A stretch of DNA of 64,000 nt from the NCBI RefSeq assembly GCF_000744785.1, contig NZ_JQMO01000003.1, forward strand, positions 4,092,001 to 4,156,000. The letters are read 5' to 3'. The notes beneath the pieces were generated by a model. It was not told where the DNA came from, made no database searches, and was given only the letters and a program-made list of their open reading frames with translations. The DNA comes from Kitasatospora azatica KCTC 9699 (GTDB lineage Bacteria; Actinomycetota; Actinomycetes; Streptomycetales; Streptomycetaceae). Below are positions 57,085-64,000 of the stretch, piece after piece. Every line of letters begins with the position of its first letter. Position 1 is the first letter of the stretch. Made by a program: the position numbers and the translations under genes.

Positions 57085-57753
57085 GTGCGCAGCCGTCATC
57101 GTGACACCTCGTGGGCGGGCGGCGGGTCAGCCGCCCCGCCCACGCCACCGCCCGACCTCACCGACCTCACCGCCCCGGAGGCCTTCACGGCCTTCTATCG
57201 CGAGCATGTCGACGCCATCCTCGGCTTCGTCACCCGCCGGGTGACCGATCCGCACCTGGCCGCGGACCTGACGGCGGACATCTTCGTCGCCGCGTTGGAG
57301 GCGGCCGGCGGGTTCCGGCCCGAGAAGGGCAAACCGGTCGCCTGGCTCTACGGCATCGCCCGCAACGTGATCAACGCCCACGCCCGCGGCATCGCTCGCG
57401 AGCGCGGCGCCCTGGGCCGGCTCAGCGGGCGCCGGCTGCTCGGCGAGGAGGACATCCTCGCGCTTGAGGAGCGGATCGACGCCCAGCGCGCGGCCCGCCT
57501 GCTGATGGCCCGTCATGCCGCCCTCTCCGAGCCGCTGCGGGCGGTCCTCGACCTCGTCGCGATCGACGGCCTCTCCCCGGCCGAGGCGGCCGAGGCGCTC
57601 GGCATCGGCCAGGCCACCGTGCGGGTCCGCCTGCACCGGGCCCGCCGCCTGCTGCGCGCCGAGCAACCGCCCGCCACCGCCACCGCCGCCGCGCACCGCC
57701 GCGCCTACCCCACCCCAAGCAGCTCGGACTCCCTCCTGGAGGTCGCCCCGTGA
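57085..57753 (+). CDS. ECF-type RNA polymerase sigma factor
   Basis: The 222-residue protein has region 2 (FTAFYREHVDAILGFVTRRV, then WLYGIARNVINAHAR) and region 4 (LSPAEAAEALGIGQATVRVRLHRARRLLR). GTG 57085 has GAGG/GGAG upstream. It overlaps the next gene by GTGA, so the two are coupled. TGAAAC at 57006-57011 and AAGTAT near 57031 could be its own ECF promoter. Regulon and signal are unknown. Confidence 0.92.
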   Translation: MRSRHRDTSWAGGGSAAPPTPPPDLTDLTAPEAFTAFYREHVDAILGFVTRRVTDPHLAADLTADIFVAALEAAGGFRPEKGKPVAWLYGIARNVINAHARGIARERGALGRLSGRRLLGEEDILALEERIDAQRAARLLMARHAALSEPLRAVLDLVAIDGLSPAEAAEALGIGQATVRVRLHRARRLLRAEQPPATATAAAHRRAYPTPSSSDSLLEVAP

Positions 57754-58451
57754 ACGCCACCGACGACAGGCCGCACACCCCCACCACCAGCGCCTTCGAG
57801 CGGCGCCTCGCCGAGGAGCTCGCCACCCTCGCCGCCGCTACCAGCACCCGGCACGACGCCTTCCCCGCCCGCCGCCGCGCGCTGATCAGCTGGGATGCCG
57901 CCTTCCGACACCGCCGCTTGCCGCTGGCCGTCGCGGGCGTCGCCGCCGCGACGGTGGCTGCGGTCGCCCTGCCGAGCATGCTGAGTGCCCAGGACGGCGG
58001 CTCGGCGGCGTACGCGGTCAACCGCTCCTCCGACGGCACGATGCTCCTGGAGCTCTGGCAGCCGGGCAGCCTCCAGCTCATGGTCGACCAGCTGCGAAAG
58101 GAGGGTGTCAACGCGGTCGGCCTGCAGGAGTCCCAGGCCGAGGCCCAGTCCTGCCAGAGCCGGATCCCCGCCGGGCCGTCCGCCACCGTCACCGACCACG
58201 AGCCGGGGGACGCGCCCGGTGCCGTACGGATCGATCCGGCGAAGATCCCGCCGGGCTCGACCCTGCTGCTGTTCAGCCAGACCCTCTACGACAACGGCAA
58301 ACTGCTCGGCGCCTTCTTCTCCACCCGGGTTGTGGAGACCGTGCCCGCCTGCTTCAGCCTCACGGACACCGGCACGGTCATGGGCCGGCAGACCGACCTG
58401 CCGACTGCTGTCCCCACCACCCCCACCCCTGTCAGCTCCCTGGCTGGGTGA
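57750..58451 (+). CDS. Membrane protein coupled to the ECF sigma factor, putative anti-sigma factor
   Basis: The 233-residue protein has a cytoplasmic N-terminus of about 55 residues, one membrane helix (LPLAVAGVAAATVAAVALPSM, about 57-78) and an outer domain with two cysteines (EAQSCQSR, VPACFSL) that could pair. No zinc anti-sigma motif (HxxxCxxC) is present. Translational coupling to the sigma gene and the topology suggest a membrane anti-sigma or sensor. Its last 20 bases overlap the convergent DUF3097 gene. Confidence 0.75.
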   Translation: MNATDDRPHTPTTSAFERRLAEELATLAAATSTRHDAFPARRRALISWDAAFRHRRLPLAVAGVAAATVAAVALPSMLSAQDGGSAAYAVNRSSDGTMLLELWQPGSLQLMVDQLRKEGVNAVGLQESQAEAQSCQSRIPAGPSATVTDHEPGDAPGAVRIDPAKIPPGSTLLLFSQTLYDNGKLLGAFFSTRVVETVPACFSLTDTGTVMGRQTDLPTAVPTTPTPVSSLAG

Positions 58452-59262
58452 CGAAGTCGATCAGCTCCTCCACCCGCCCCAGCAGGGCCGGCTCCAGGTC
58501 CTTGTAGGAGTTCACCGAGGCGAGGATCCGCTTCCAGGCGGCCGGGGTGTCCACCGGCCAGCCGAGGCGGCGGCAGATCCCCTGCTTCCAGTCCTCGCCG
58601 AAGGGGACGTCGGGCCAGCCGGGGACGCCCACGCTGCTGGGCTTGACGGCCTGCCAGATGTCGATGAAGGGGTGGCCGACCACGAGGACCGAGGAACCCG
58701 TCACCTGAGCCGCGATCCGGTGCTCCTTGGTGCCCGGGAGCAGGTGGTCGACCAGGACGCCGAGTCGGCGGCCCTCGCCGGGGGCGAAGTCGGCGACGAT
58801 CGCGGGCAGGTCGTCGATGCCCTCGAGGTACTCGACCACCACGCCCTCGATCCGCAGGTCGTCGCCCCAGACCCGCTCGACCAGTTCGGCGTCGTGCCGG
58901 CCCTCGACGTAGATCCGGGACTCGCGGGCCACCCGGGCCCGGGCGCCGGGGACCGCCACCGAGCCGGAGGCGGTGCGACCCGGGCCCTTGGCCGGGGCCG
59001 GGCCGGTGGGCCGCACCAGGGTGACCACCTTGCCGTCCAGCAGGAAACCGCGCGGCGCCAGCGGGAAGACCCGGTGCTTGCCGAACCGGTCCTCCAGGGT
59101 GACGGTCAGGCCCTCGGCCGTCTTCTCGCAGCGCACCACCGCGCCGCAGAAGCCGGTCGCGGCCTCCTCGACCACCAGGTCCCGCTCGGCGGCCACCTCC
59201 GGTGCCGGCTGCTGACGCTTCCAGGGCGGGGTGAGGTCCGGCCCGTACTGAGTGCTGCGCAT
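58432..59262 (-). CDS. DUF3097 family protein
   Basis: The 276-residue protein matches the actinobacterial DUF3097 family, with YVEGRHDAELVERVWGDDLR, LVDHLLPGTKEHRIA and VVGHPFIDIWQAVKP. The GRHDAELVE and LVDHL segments look like a Toprim-type fold with conserved acidic residues, so nucleic-acid work is possible, but no activity is established. ATG 59262 lies 6 bases after TATAGT (59274-59269 on this strand), implying a leaderless transcript. Confidence 0.88.
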   Translation of the reverse strand: MRSTQYGPDLTPPWKRQQPAPEVAAERDLVVEEAATGFCGAVVRCEKTAEGLTVTLEDRFGKHRVFPLAPRGFLLDGKVVTLVRPTGPAPAKGPGRTASGSVAVPGARARVARESRIYVEGRHDAELVERVWGDDLRIEGVVVEYLEGIDDLPAIVADFAPGEGRRLGVLVDHLLPGTKEHRIAAQVTGSSVLVVGHPFIDIWQAVKPSSVGVPGWPDVPFGEDWKQGICRRLGWPVDTPAAWKRILASVNSYKDLEPALLGRVEELIDFVTQPGS

Positions 59263-59292
59263 GACGGAACTATAGAAAGCCCCGACGCGCCG

Positions 59293-59877
59293 TCAGAGCC
59301 CCGGCGCACCCCAGACCGGGAACCAGCGGCTGAGGTCCGACTCCACCCGCAGGTCGTTGCCGAGCATCGCCTTCACCTGCAGCTCGAGCGGGCTGTTGCG
59401 GCGCTCGCCGCCACCCGGCATCGGCGCGAACGGGTAGAAGGTGCCGCGCTTGTAGAGGTAGACCAGGGCCAGCGACTGGCCCTCCCGGTTCTTGAAGGCG
59501 ACGAGGGAGCAGAGCAGCTGCGGGCCGAAGCCGTTGGCCTCCAGCTCGCTGTTGACCGCGTGCAGGTCGTTGACCAGCTCCGGCAACTCCTCGGGGGTGT
59601 GCCGGGCCAGCAGCCAGGAGTAGCCGTACCCGTCCCGGCTGGCCTCCACCGGCACGCCGCCATTGGGCGTGTCGGCGTCCAGCAGCGCCCGGACCTGTCC
59701 CTCCACCTCGCCGAAGGCACCGCCCTCGACGGCGGCGAAGCAGACCGAACCCAGACCGGTCGGGGTGAAGCCGGCCGCGGCCTCCAGGGTCAGGGCGGCC
59801 GAGGGCACGCCGAAGAGCTGGTCGAGGTCCGGCTTGACCGGCTTGCTGCGGCCCAGCAGCGCGTCCAGGAATCCCAC
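59293..59877 (-). CDS. pspAB: PspA-associated protein PspAB
   Basis: The 194-residue protein matches PspAB of actinobacteria: MGFLDALLGRSKPVKPDLDQLFG at the start, FTPTGLGSVCFA, and LYKRGTFYPFAP towards the end. It is a soluble partner in the PspA membrane-stress response and is commonly next to htpX, which lies 45 bases upstream on the same strand. The two genes are probably co-transcribed. Its biochemical role is not known. Confidence 0.9.
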   Translation of the reverse strand: MGFLDALLGRSKPVKPDLDQLFGVPSAALTLEAAAGFTPTGLGSVCFAAVEGGAFGEVEGQVRALLDADTPNGGVPVEASRDGYGYSWLLARHTPEELPELVNDLHAVNSELEANGFGPQLLCSLVAFKNREGQSLALVYLYKRGTFYPFAPMPGGGERRNSPLELQVKAMLGNDLRVESDLSRWFPVWGAPGL

Positions 59878-59922
59878 AGGAGAAAGTCCTTTCGGAAAAT
59901 CAGAACAGCGGTCGGGTAGCGG

Positions 59923-60846
59923 TCAGCGGCCCAGCTCGGCGGAGATCTTGCCCAGCTGCTCCAGCCGCTGTTCCAGCGTCGGGTGGGTGGACAGCAGCTG
60001 GCCGGCCACCTCCTTGGCGCTCAGCGCGGGGGCGAAGTAGAAGGCGTTGTACGGCTGCGCCTTGCGCAGGTCCTCGGTCGGGATCGCGCCGATCTGCCCG
60101 GTGACCTTGGTCAGCGCCGAGGCCAGCGCGCTCGGCCGCCCGGTGAGCTGGGCGGCGGCCCGGTCGGCGGCCAGCTCGCGGTAGCGGGAGAGCAGGCGGG
60201 TGAGCAGGAAGCTGATCGCGTACACCACCATCGAGACCAGCGAGACGACCAGGATCATGATGGCGGCGTTGTCGTTGTTGTCGTTGTTCCGGTTGCCGCC
60301 CATCATCCCGCTGTAGAGCGCGATCCGGGTGATCGCGCCGGCCAGCACGCCGAGGAAGCCGGCGATGGTCATCACCGCGACGTCCCGGTGCGCGATGTGC
60401 GAGAGCTCGTGGGCCAGCACGCCCTCCAGCTCCTCCGGCTCCAGCCGGCGCAGCAGCCCGGTGGTTACGCAGACCACCGCGTTCTGCTCGTTGCGGCCGG
60501 TGGCGAAGGCGTTGGGCATGTCGTTGTCGGCCACCGCGACCCGGGGCTTGGGCATGTCGGCCAGCGCGCAGAGCCGGTCAATGGTGCCGTGCAGCTGCGG
60601 GTACTGCTCGGGGGTGACCGGGTGGGCCCCCATCGCCCGTTCGGTGATCTTGTCGCTGAACCAGAACTGCGCGACGAACAGGCCGCCGGAGAGCAGCACG
60701 ATCAGTGGCCAGGCGCCCTTGAGCAGCACGATCAACACACCCGTGAAGCCGACGTAGAGCAGCCCGATCAGGAACATCGTGGTGACCATCCGTCCGGTCA
60801 GACCACGGTCGGGAGCAAAGCGGGTGTGAGGGCCGGACGCCGACAT
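59923..60846 (-). CDS. htpX: Zinc metalloprotease HtpX
   Basis: The 307-residue membrane protease degrades damaged membrane proteins. It has two N-terminal helices (about 20-62), HELSH at 146-150 in VLAHELSHIAHRDV, a further helix pair and the third zinc ligand in ELAADRAAAQLTGRP. An Asn/Asp-rich loop (GGNRNNDNNDN) precedes the third helix. ATG 60846 has GAAGGAG six bases upstream. It forms an operon with pspAB, consistent with membrane-stress control, and is divergent from hrcA. Confidence 0.95.
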   Translation of the reverse strand: MSASGPHTRFAPDRGLTGRMVTTMFLIGLLYVGFTGVLIVLLKGAWPLIVLLSGGLFVAQFWFSDKITERAMGAHPVTPEQYPQLHGTIDRLCALADMPKPRVAVADNDMPNAFATGRNEQNAVVCVTTGLLRRLEPEELEGVLAHELSHIAHRDVAVMTIAGFLGVLAGAITRIALYSGMMGGNRNNDNNDNAAIMILVVSLVSMVVYAISFLLTRLLSRYRELAADRAAAQLTGRPSALASALTKVTGQIGAIPTEDLRKAQPYNAFYFAPALSAKEVAGQLLSTHPTLEQRLEQLGKISAELGR

Positions 60847-61000
60847 ATCTGCTCCTTCGTTACGCCGGGCTGTTTGTGTCAGTCCGGGTCGATATCGATG
60901 CTGCCACTTCGACCGTCGGCGGGCACCACCCCGACGGGGCGCGACACGTGATCCGTGCGGCATCCCGGGACAGGGCGTTCCTGCTGTCGGACCCGGGCCG

Positions 61001-61006
61001 TACACT
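61001..61006 (+). promoter_or_regulatory. -10 box of the hrcA operon
   Basis: TACACT places the transcription start near 61013, a few bases before the CIRCE element, so the repressor would sit across the start of the message. No clear -35 is seen. Confidence 0.45.
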
Positions 61007-61019
61007 GGCAGATACGGTT

Positions 61020-61046
61020 TTGGCACTCCTCAGTGCAGAGTGCCAG
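61020..61046. promoter_or_regulatory. CIRCE element (HrcA operator)
   Basis: TTGGCACTC, nine bases, GAGTGCCAG. It fits the CIRCE consensus TTAGCACTC-N9-GAGTGCTAA except for one matched base change in each arm and a final G for A, with exact spacing. It lies upstream of hrcA, so the operon is autoregulated by HrcA and induced by heat. Confidence 0.92.
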
Positions 61047-61118
61047 CCCAAGAACGGACAGTACCGGCAGCGCAGGACCTGGTACCTGAGACAACGCGCG
61101 AAGAGGGAGGTGCGTGCC

Positions 61119-62282
61119 ATGTTCGACGAACCCGCGTCCGAGCCGCGTTCGACCGGTCGTGAGCCGGCAGCCGGCGAGCCGGCACACCCGGCGACCTCGC
61201 GCGCCGCCCGCCCGCCGGCCACCCGGCCGGCCCGGGCCGCCGCGCCCCGCGCCGCCGCCGGCCACGCGCTGGACGAGCGCAAGCTCTCCGTGCTGCGCGC
61301 GATCGTGCAGGACTACGTGGGCACCGAGGAGCCGGTCGGCTCCAAGGCCCTGGTGGAGCGGCACAACCTCGGCGTCTCGCCGGCCACCGTGCGCAACGAC
61401 ATGGCCACCCTCGAAGAGGACGGCTACATCCAGCAGCCGCACACCAGCGCCGGCCGGATCCCCACCGACAAGGGATACCGGCTTTTCGTCGACCGGCTGG
61501 CCGAGGTCAAGCCGATGAGCGCCCCCGAGCGCCGGGCGATCCGGCACTTCCTGGACGGCGCGGTCGACCTGGACGACGTGGTGGCCCGCACCGTGCGCCT
61601 GCTCGCCCAGCTGACCCGCCAGGTCGCGGTGGTCCAGTACCCCTCGCTGACCAGGTCGACGGTGCGTCACGTCGAGCTGGTGATGCTGGCCCCGACCAAG
61701 GTCATGCTGGTGCTGATCACCAACACCGGCCGGGTCGAGCAGCGCCTGGTCGACTGCCCCAGCCCGATCCGCGAGACCACCCTGGCCGACCTGCGGGCCC
61801 GGCTGAACGCGCTGGCCGGCGGGCGCCGGTTCCCCGACGTCCCGGCCCTGGTCGAGGACCTGCCGGCCTCGTTCGAACCGGCCGACCGCCCGATCGTCAC
61901 CACCGTGCTCAGTACTCTGTTCGAGTCCCTGGTGGAGCAGAACGAGGAGCGGATCATGCTGGCCGGCACGGCCAACCTGACCCGCTTCGGCCACGACTTC
62001 CCGCTCAGCATCCAGCCGGTGCTGGAGGCGCTGGAGGAGCACGTGGTGCTGCTGCGGCTGCTCGGCGAGACCACCGACGGCGGAATGACCGTGCGGATCG
62101 GGCGCGAGAACGAGTACGAGGGCCTGAATTCCACCTCCGTGGTCTCGGTCGGCTACGGTTCGGGCGATGAGAGCGTGGCCAAACTCGGCGTGATCGGGCC
62201 GACCCGGATGGACTACCCCGGCACCATGGGGGCAGTACGGGCGGTGGCACGGTACGTGGGGCAGATCCTGGCCGAGTCGTAA
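61119..62282 (+). CDS. hrcA: Heat-inducible transcription repressor HrcA with N-terminal extension
   Basis: The 387-residue repressor binds CIRCE sites in front of chaperone genes. Its winged helix (LDERKLSVLRAIVQDYVGTEEPVGS, SPATVRNDMATLEEDGYIQQPHTSAGRIPT) starts only at about residue 50; the first 48 residues are Pro/Ala/Arg-rich and absent from typical HrcA of about 340 residues. ATG 61119 is well supported by GGGAGG, and no start codon occurs nearer to the conserved part, so the extension appears genuine. dnaJ follows 75 bases downstream. Confidence 0.95.
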   Translation: MFDEPASEPRSTGREPAAGEPAHPATSRAARPPATRPARAAAPRAAAGHALDERKLSVLRAIVQDYVGTEEPVGSKALVERHNLGVSPATVRNDMATLEEDGYIQQPHTSAGRIPTDKGYRLFVDRLAEVKPMSAPERRAIRHFLDGAVDLDDVVARTVRLLAQLTRQVAVVQYPSLTRSTVRHVELVMLAPTKVMLVLITNTGRVEQRLVDCPSPIRETTLADLRARLNALAGGRRFPDVPALVEDLPASFEPADRPIVTTVLSTLFESLVEQNEERIMLAGTANLTRFGHDFPLSIQPVLEALEEHVVLLRLLGETTDGGMTVRIGRENEYEGLNSTSVVSVGYGSGDESVAKLGVIGPTRMDYPGTMGAVRAVARYVGQILAES

Positions 62283-62287
62283 CACCA

Positions 62288-62313
62288 CCGGCCTGCGGCA
62301 GTCCGCAGGCCGG
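62288..62313 (+). terminator. Hairpin between hrcA and dnaJ
   Basis: Perfect 11-base arms, CCGGCCTGCGG (62288-62298) and its complement (62303-62313), around CAGT, directly after the hrcA stop. It may partly terminate transcription or stabilise a processed hrcA mRNA, lowering dnaJ expression. Confidence 0.6.
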
Positions 62314-62357
62314 GCACAGTCACAGCACTTCTAGAGGCGGAACAAGCGGAGCATTTG

Positions 62358-63500
62358 GTGGCCACGGACTACTACGCGGTACTCGGCGTCCGACGGGACG
62401 CGGGGCAGGACGAGATCAAGAAGGCGTTCCGACGCCTCGCCCGTGAACTGCACCCGGACGTCAACCCGGACCCGAAGACGCAGGAGCGGTTCAAGGAGAT
62501 CAACGCCGCCTACGAGGTGCTCTCCGACCCGGCCAAGCGCCAGGTCTACGACCTCGGTGGCGACCCGCTCTCGCCGAACGGCGGTGGCGGCGCGGGCGGC
62601 TTCGGCGCGGGCGCGGCCGGCTTCGGCTTCTCCGACATCATGGACGCCTTCTTCGGCGCCGCCTCCGGCCAGCGTGGTCCGCGTTCGCGCACCCGCCGCG
62701 GCCAGGACGCGATGATCCGCCTGGAGATCACCCTGGAGGAGGCCGCCTTCGGCACCACCAAGGAACTCCAGGTCGACACCGCCGTCACCTGCACCACCTG
62801 CAACGGCGAGGGCGCGGCCCCCGGCACCACCGCGCAGACCTGTGACATGTGTCGCGGCAAGGGCGAGGTCTCCCAGGTCACCCGGTCCTTCCTGGGCCAG
62901 GTCATGACCTCCCGCCCGTGCCCGCAGTGCCAGGGCTTCGGCACCGTGGTCCCCACCCCCTGCCCCGAGTGTGCCGGCGACGGCCGGGTGCGGGCCCGCC
63001 GCACCCTCACGGTCAAGATCCCCGCCGGTGTCGACAACGGCACCCGGATCCAGCTGGCCGGCGAGGGCGAGGTCGGCCCGGGCGGCGGCCCGGCCGGCGA
63101 CCTCTACGTGGAGATCGCCGAGACCGCGCACCCGACCTTCCAGCGCCGCGGCGACGACCTGCACTGCACCGTCACCATCCCGATGACGGCCGCCTCGCTC
63201 GGCACCCAGGTCCCGCTGCAGACCCTGGACGGCCTGGAGGAGGTCGACATCCGGCCCGGCACCCAGTCCGGCCAGTCGATCCCGCTGCACGGACGCGGTG
63301 TCACGCACCTGCGCGGCGGCGGCCGGGGCGACCTGATAGTGCATGTCGAGGTGCAGACGCCCACCAAGCTCGACCCCGAGCAGGAGGACCTGCTGCGCCG
63401 GCTGGCCGTGCTGCGCGGCGAGGAGCGGCCCTCGGGCCAGTTCGCGCCCGGGCAGCAGGGGCTGTTCTCCCGGTTGAAGGACGCCTTCAACGGCCGCTGA
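62358..63500 (+). CDS. dnaJ: Chaperone DnaJ, HrcA-linked copy
   Basis: The 380-residue Hsp40 co-chaperone has a J domain (DYYAVLGVRRDAGQDEIKKAF, HPD in ELHPDVNPD), a Gly/Phe linker, four zinc-binding CxxCxGxG repeats (CTTCNGEG, CDMCRGKG, CPQCQGFG, CPECAGDG) and a C-terminal substrate domain. GTG 62358 gives the common start MATDYYAVLG; TTG 62355 is one codon earlier. It is the actinobacterial DnaJ2 type that accompanies hrcA, distinct from the copy in the dnaK operon, and is heat-induced through CIRCE. Confidence 0.96.
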   Translation: MATDYYAVLGVRRDAGQDEIKKAFRRLARELHPDVNPDPKTQERFKEINAAYEVLSDPAKRQVYDLGGDPLSPNGGGGAGGFGAGAAGFGFSDIMDAFFGAASGQRGPRSRTRRGQDAMIRLEITLEEAAFGTTKELQVDTAVTCTTCNGEGAAPGTTAQTCDMCRGKGEVSQVTRSFLGQVMTSRPCPQCQGFGTVVPTPCPECAGDGRVRARRTLTVKIPAGVDNGTRIQLAGEGEVGPGGGPAGDLYVEIAETAHPTFQRRGDDLHCTVTIPMTAASLGTQVPLQTLDGLEEVDIRPGTQSGQSIPLHGRGVTHLRGGGRGDLIVHVEVQTPTKLDPEQEDLLRRLAVLRGEERPSGQFAPGQQGLFSRLKDAFNGR

Positions 63501-63539
63501 CGCCTGCTCACCCACCTCCAGGAACCCAGGACGCTCCGC

Positions 63540-64000
63540 ATGACCGCACCTGTCTTCGTCGTCGGAACCGACCGGCTGACCGCTGCCGCGCCCGGCGCGG
63601 TGGTCCGCCTCGACGGGCCCGAGGGCCGGCACGCGGCCGCGGTGAAGCGGCTGGAGGTGGGCGAGGCGGTCACCCTGACCGACGGCCTGGGCCTGGGCGG
63701 GCACGGCACCGTGAGCGCCCTGCACGGCAAGGACGCGCTCGAGGTCACGCTGGCCGAGCTGCGCGCCGAGCCCGCGCCCAGTCCGCGGATCACCGTGGTG
63801 CAGGCGCTGCCCAAGGGTGACCGGGGCGAGCTCGCGGTGGAGACCATGACCGAGGTCGGGGTGGACGTGGTGATCCCCTGGTCGGCCTCGCGCTGCATCA
63901 CCCAGTGGAAGGGCGACCGGGGCGCTAAGGCGCTGGCCAAGTGGCGGGCCACCGCCCGGGAGGCCGGCAAGCAGGCCCGCCGACTGCGCTTCCCCGAGGT
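63540..64000 (+). CDS. rsmE: 16S rRNA (uracil-1498-N3)-methyltransferase, 5' part
   Basis: About 153 residues are visible before the window ends. The N-terminal PUA-like part reads VVRLDGPEGRHAAAVKRLEVGEAV, and the SPOUT domain begins with ITVVQALPKGDRGELAVETMTEVGVD and SASRCITQWKG, typical of RsmE. It would methylate U1498 in 16S rRNA. ATG 63540 has AGGA upstream. It follows dnaJ by 39 bases, the common hrcA-dnaJ-rsmE order. The catalytic knot is beyond the edge. Confidence 0.93.
   Translation, partial: MTAPVFVVGTDRLTAAAPGAVVRLDGPEGRHAAAVKRLEVGEAVTLTDGLGLGGHGTVSALHGKDALEVTLAELRAEPAPSPRITVVQALPKGDRGELAVETMTEVGVDVVIPWSASRCITQWKGDRGAKALAKWRATAREAGKQARRLRFPE

Overview
This window is chromosomal DNA from a high-GC actinomycete, almost certainly a member of the Streptomycetaceae (Streptomyces or Kitasatospora; the sequence alone does not separate them). 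The evidence is the very high GC with GC-rich third codon positions, many leaderless or GTG/TTG starts, and the gene order rne-rplU-rpmA-obgE-proB-proA, nadD-LCP-rsfS-phosphatase-tRNA-Ala, leuS-degV-comEA-comEC, holA-rpsT-lepA and hemW-hrcA-dnaJ-rsmE, which is a core streptomycete arrangement.

Layout. 1-6.4 kb: the 3' end of an RNase E/G gene, ribosomal proteins L21 and L27, the Obg GTPase, and the proline enzymes ProB and ProA with a small unknown protein between them. 6.5-8.3 kb: two membrane proteins sharing an N-terminal motif. 8.2-14.6 kb: a signalling locus with a histidine kinase/response regulator pair, a DUF2079 membrane protein, a second closely related kinase without its own regulator, and an M48 protease. 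14.8-19.3 kb: two very small membrane proteins, NadD, an LCP-like wall protein with a Gln/Tyr-rich tail, RsfS, and a histidine phosphatase that lacks an ATG/GTG/TTG start. 19.0-22.1 kb: three identical tRNA-Ala(GGC) genes, with a regulator/drug-efflux pair lying between copies 2 and 3. 22.1-26 kb: an MFS transporter, a TPR regulator and a GalE-like epimerase. 26-29.2 kb: leuS behind a 12-codon leader peptide with three consecutive Leu codons and an attenuator. 29.3-34.8 kb: a membrane protein, DegV, and the DNA-uptake proteins ComEA and ComEC; two perfect DnaA boxes precede comEA.

34.8-45.4 kb is a stretch of accessory genes between comEC and holA. It holds a HEAT-like protein, a hydrolase whose nucleophile Ser is replaced by Asn behind a strong-SD mini-ORF, a GNAT, an XRE/DUF397 pair plus a broken DUF397 copy and two small proteins, a solitary divergent HemC, an ABM-like duplicated-domain protein, a GH18 chitinase with a DasR-like site, and a Tat-exported amine oxidase.

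45.1-64 kb returns to housekeeping genes: holA, rpsT, lepA, a heterodimeric ABC exporter pair, a long-chain acyl-CoA ligase, hemW, an ECF sigma factor with a membrane partner, DUF3097, the PspAB-HtpX membrane-stress pair, and the CIRCE-controlled hrcA-dnaJ-rsmE operon, the last gene running off the end.

Functionally the window joins translation and ribosome assembly, proline, NAD and haem metabolism, protein quality control, and envelope signalling. No classical secondary-metabolite cluster, prophage, insertion sequence or CRISPR array is visible. No stretch longer than 300 bases lacks a gene.
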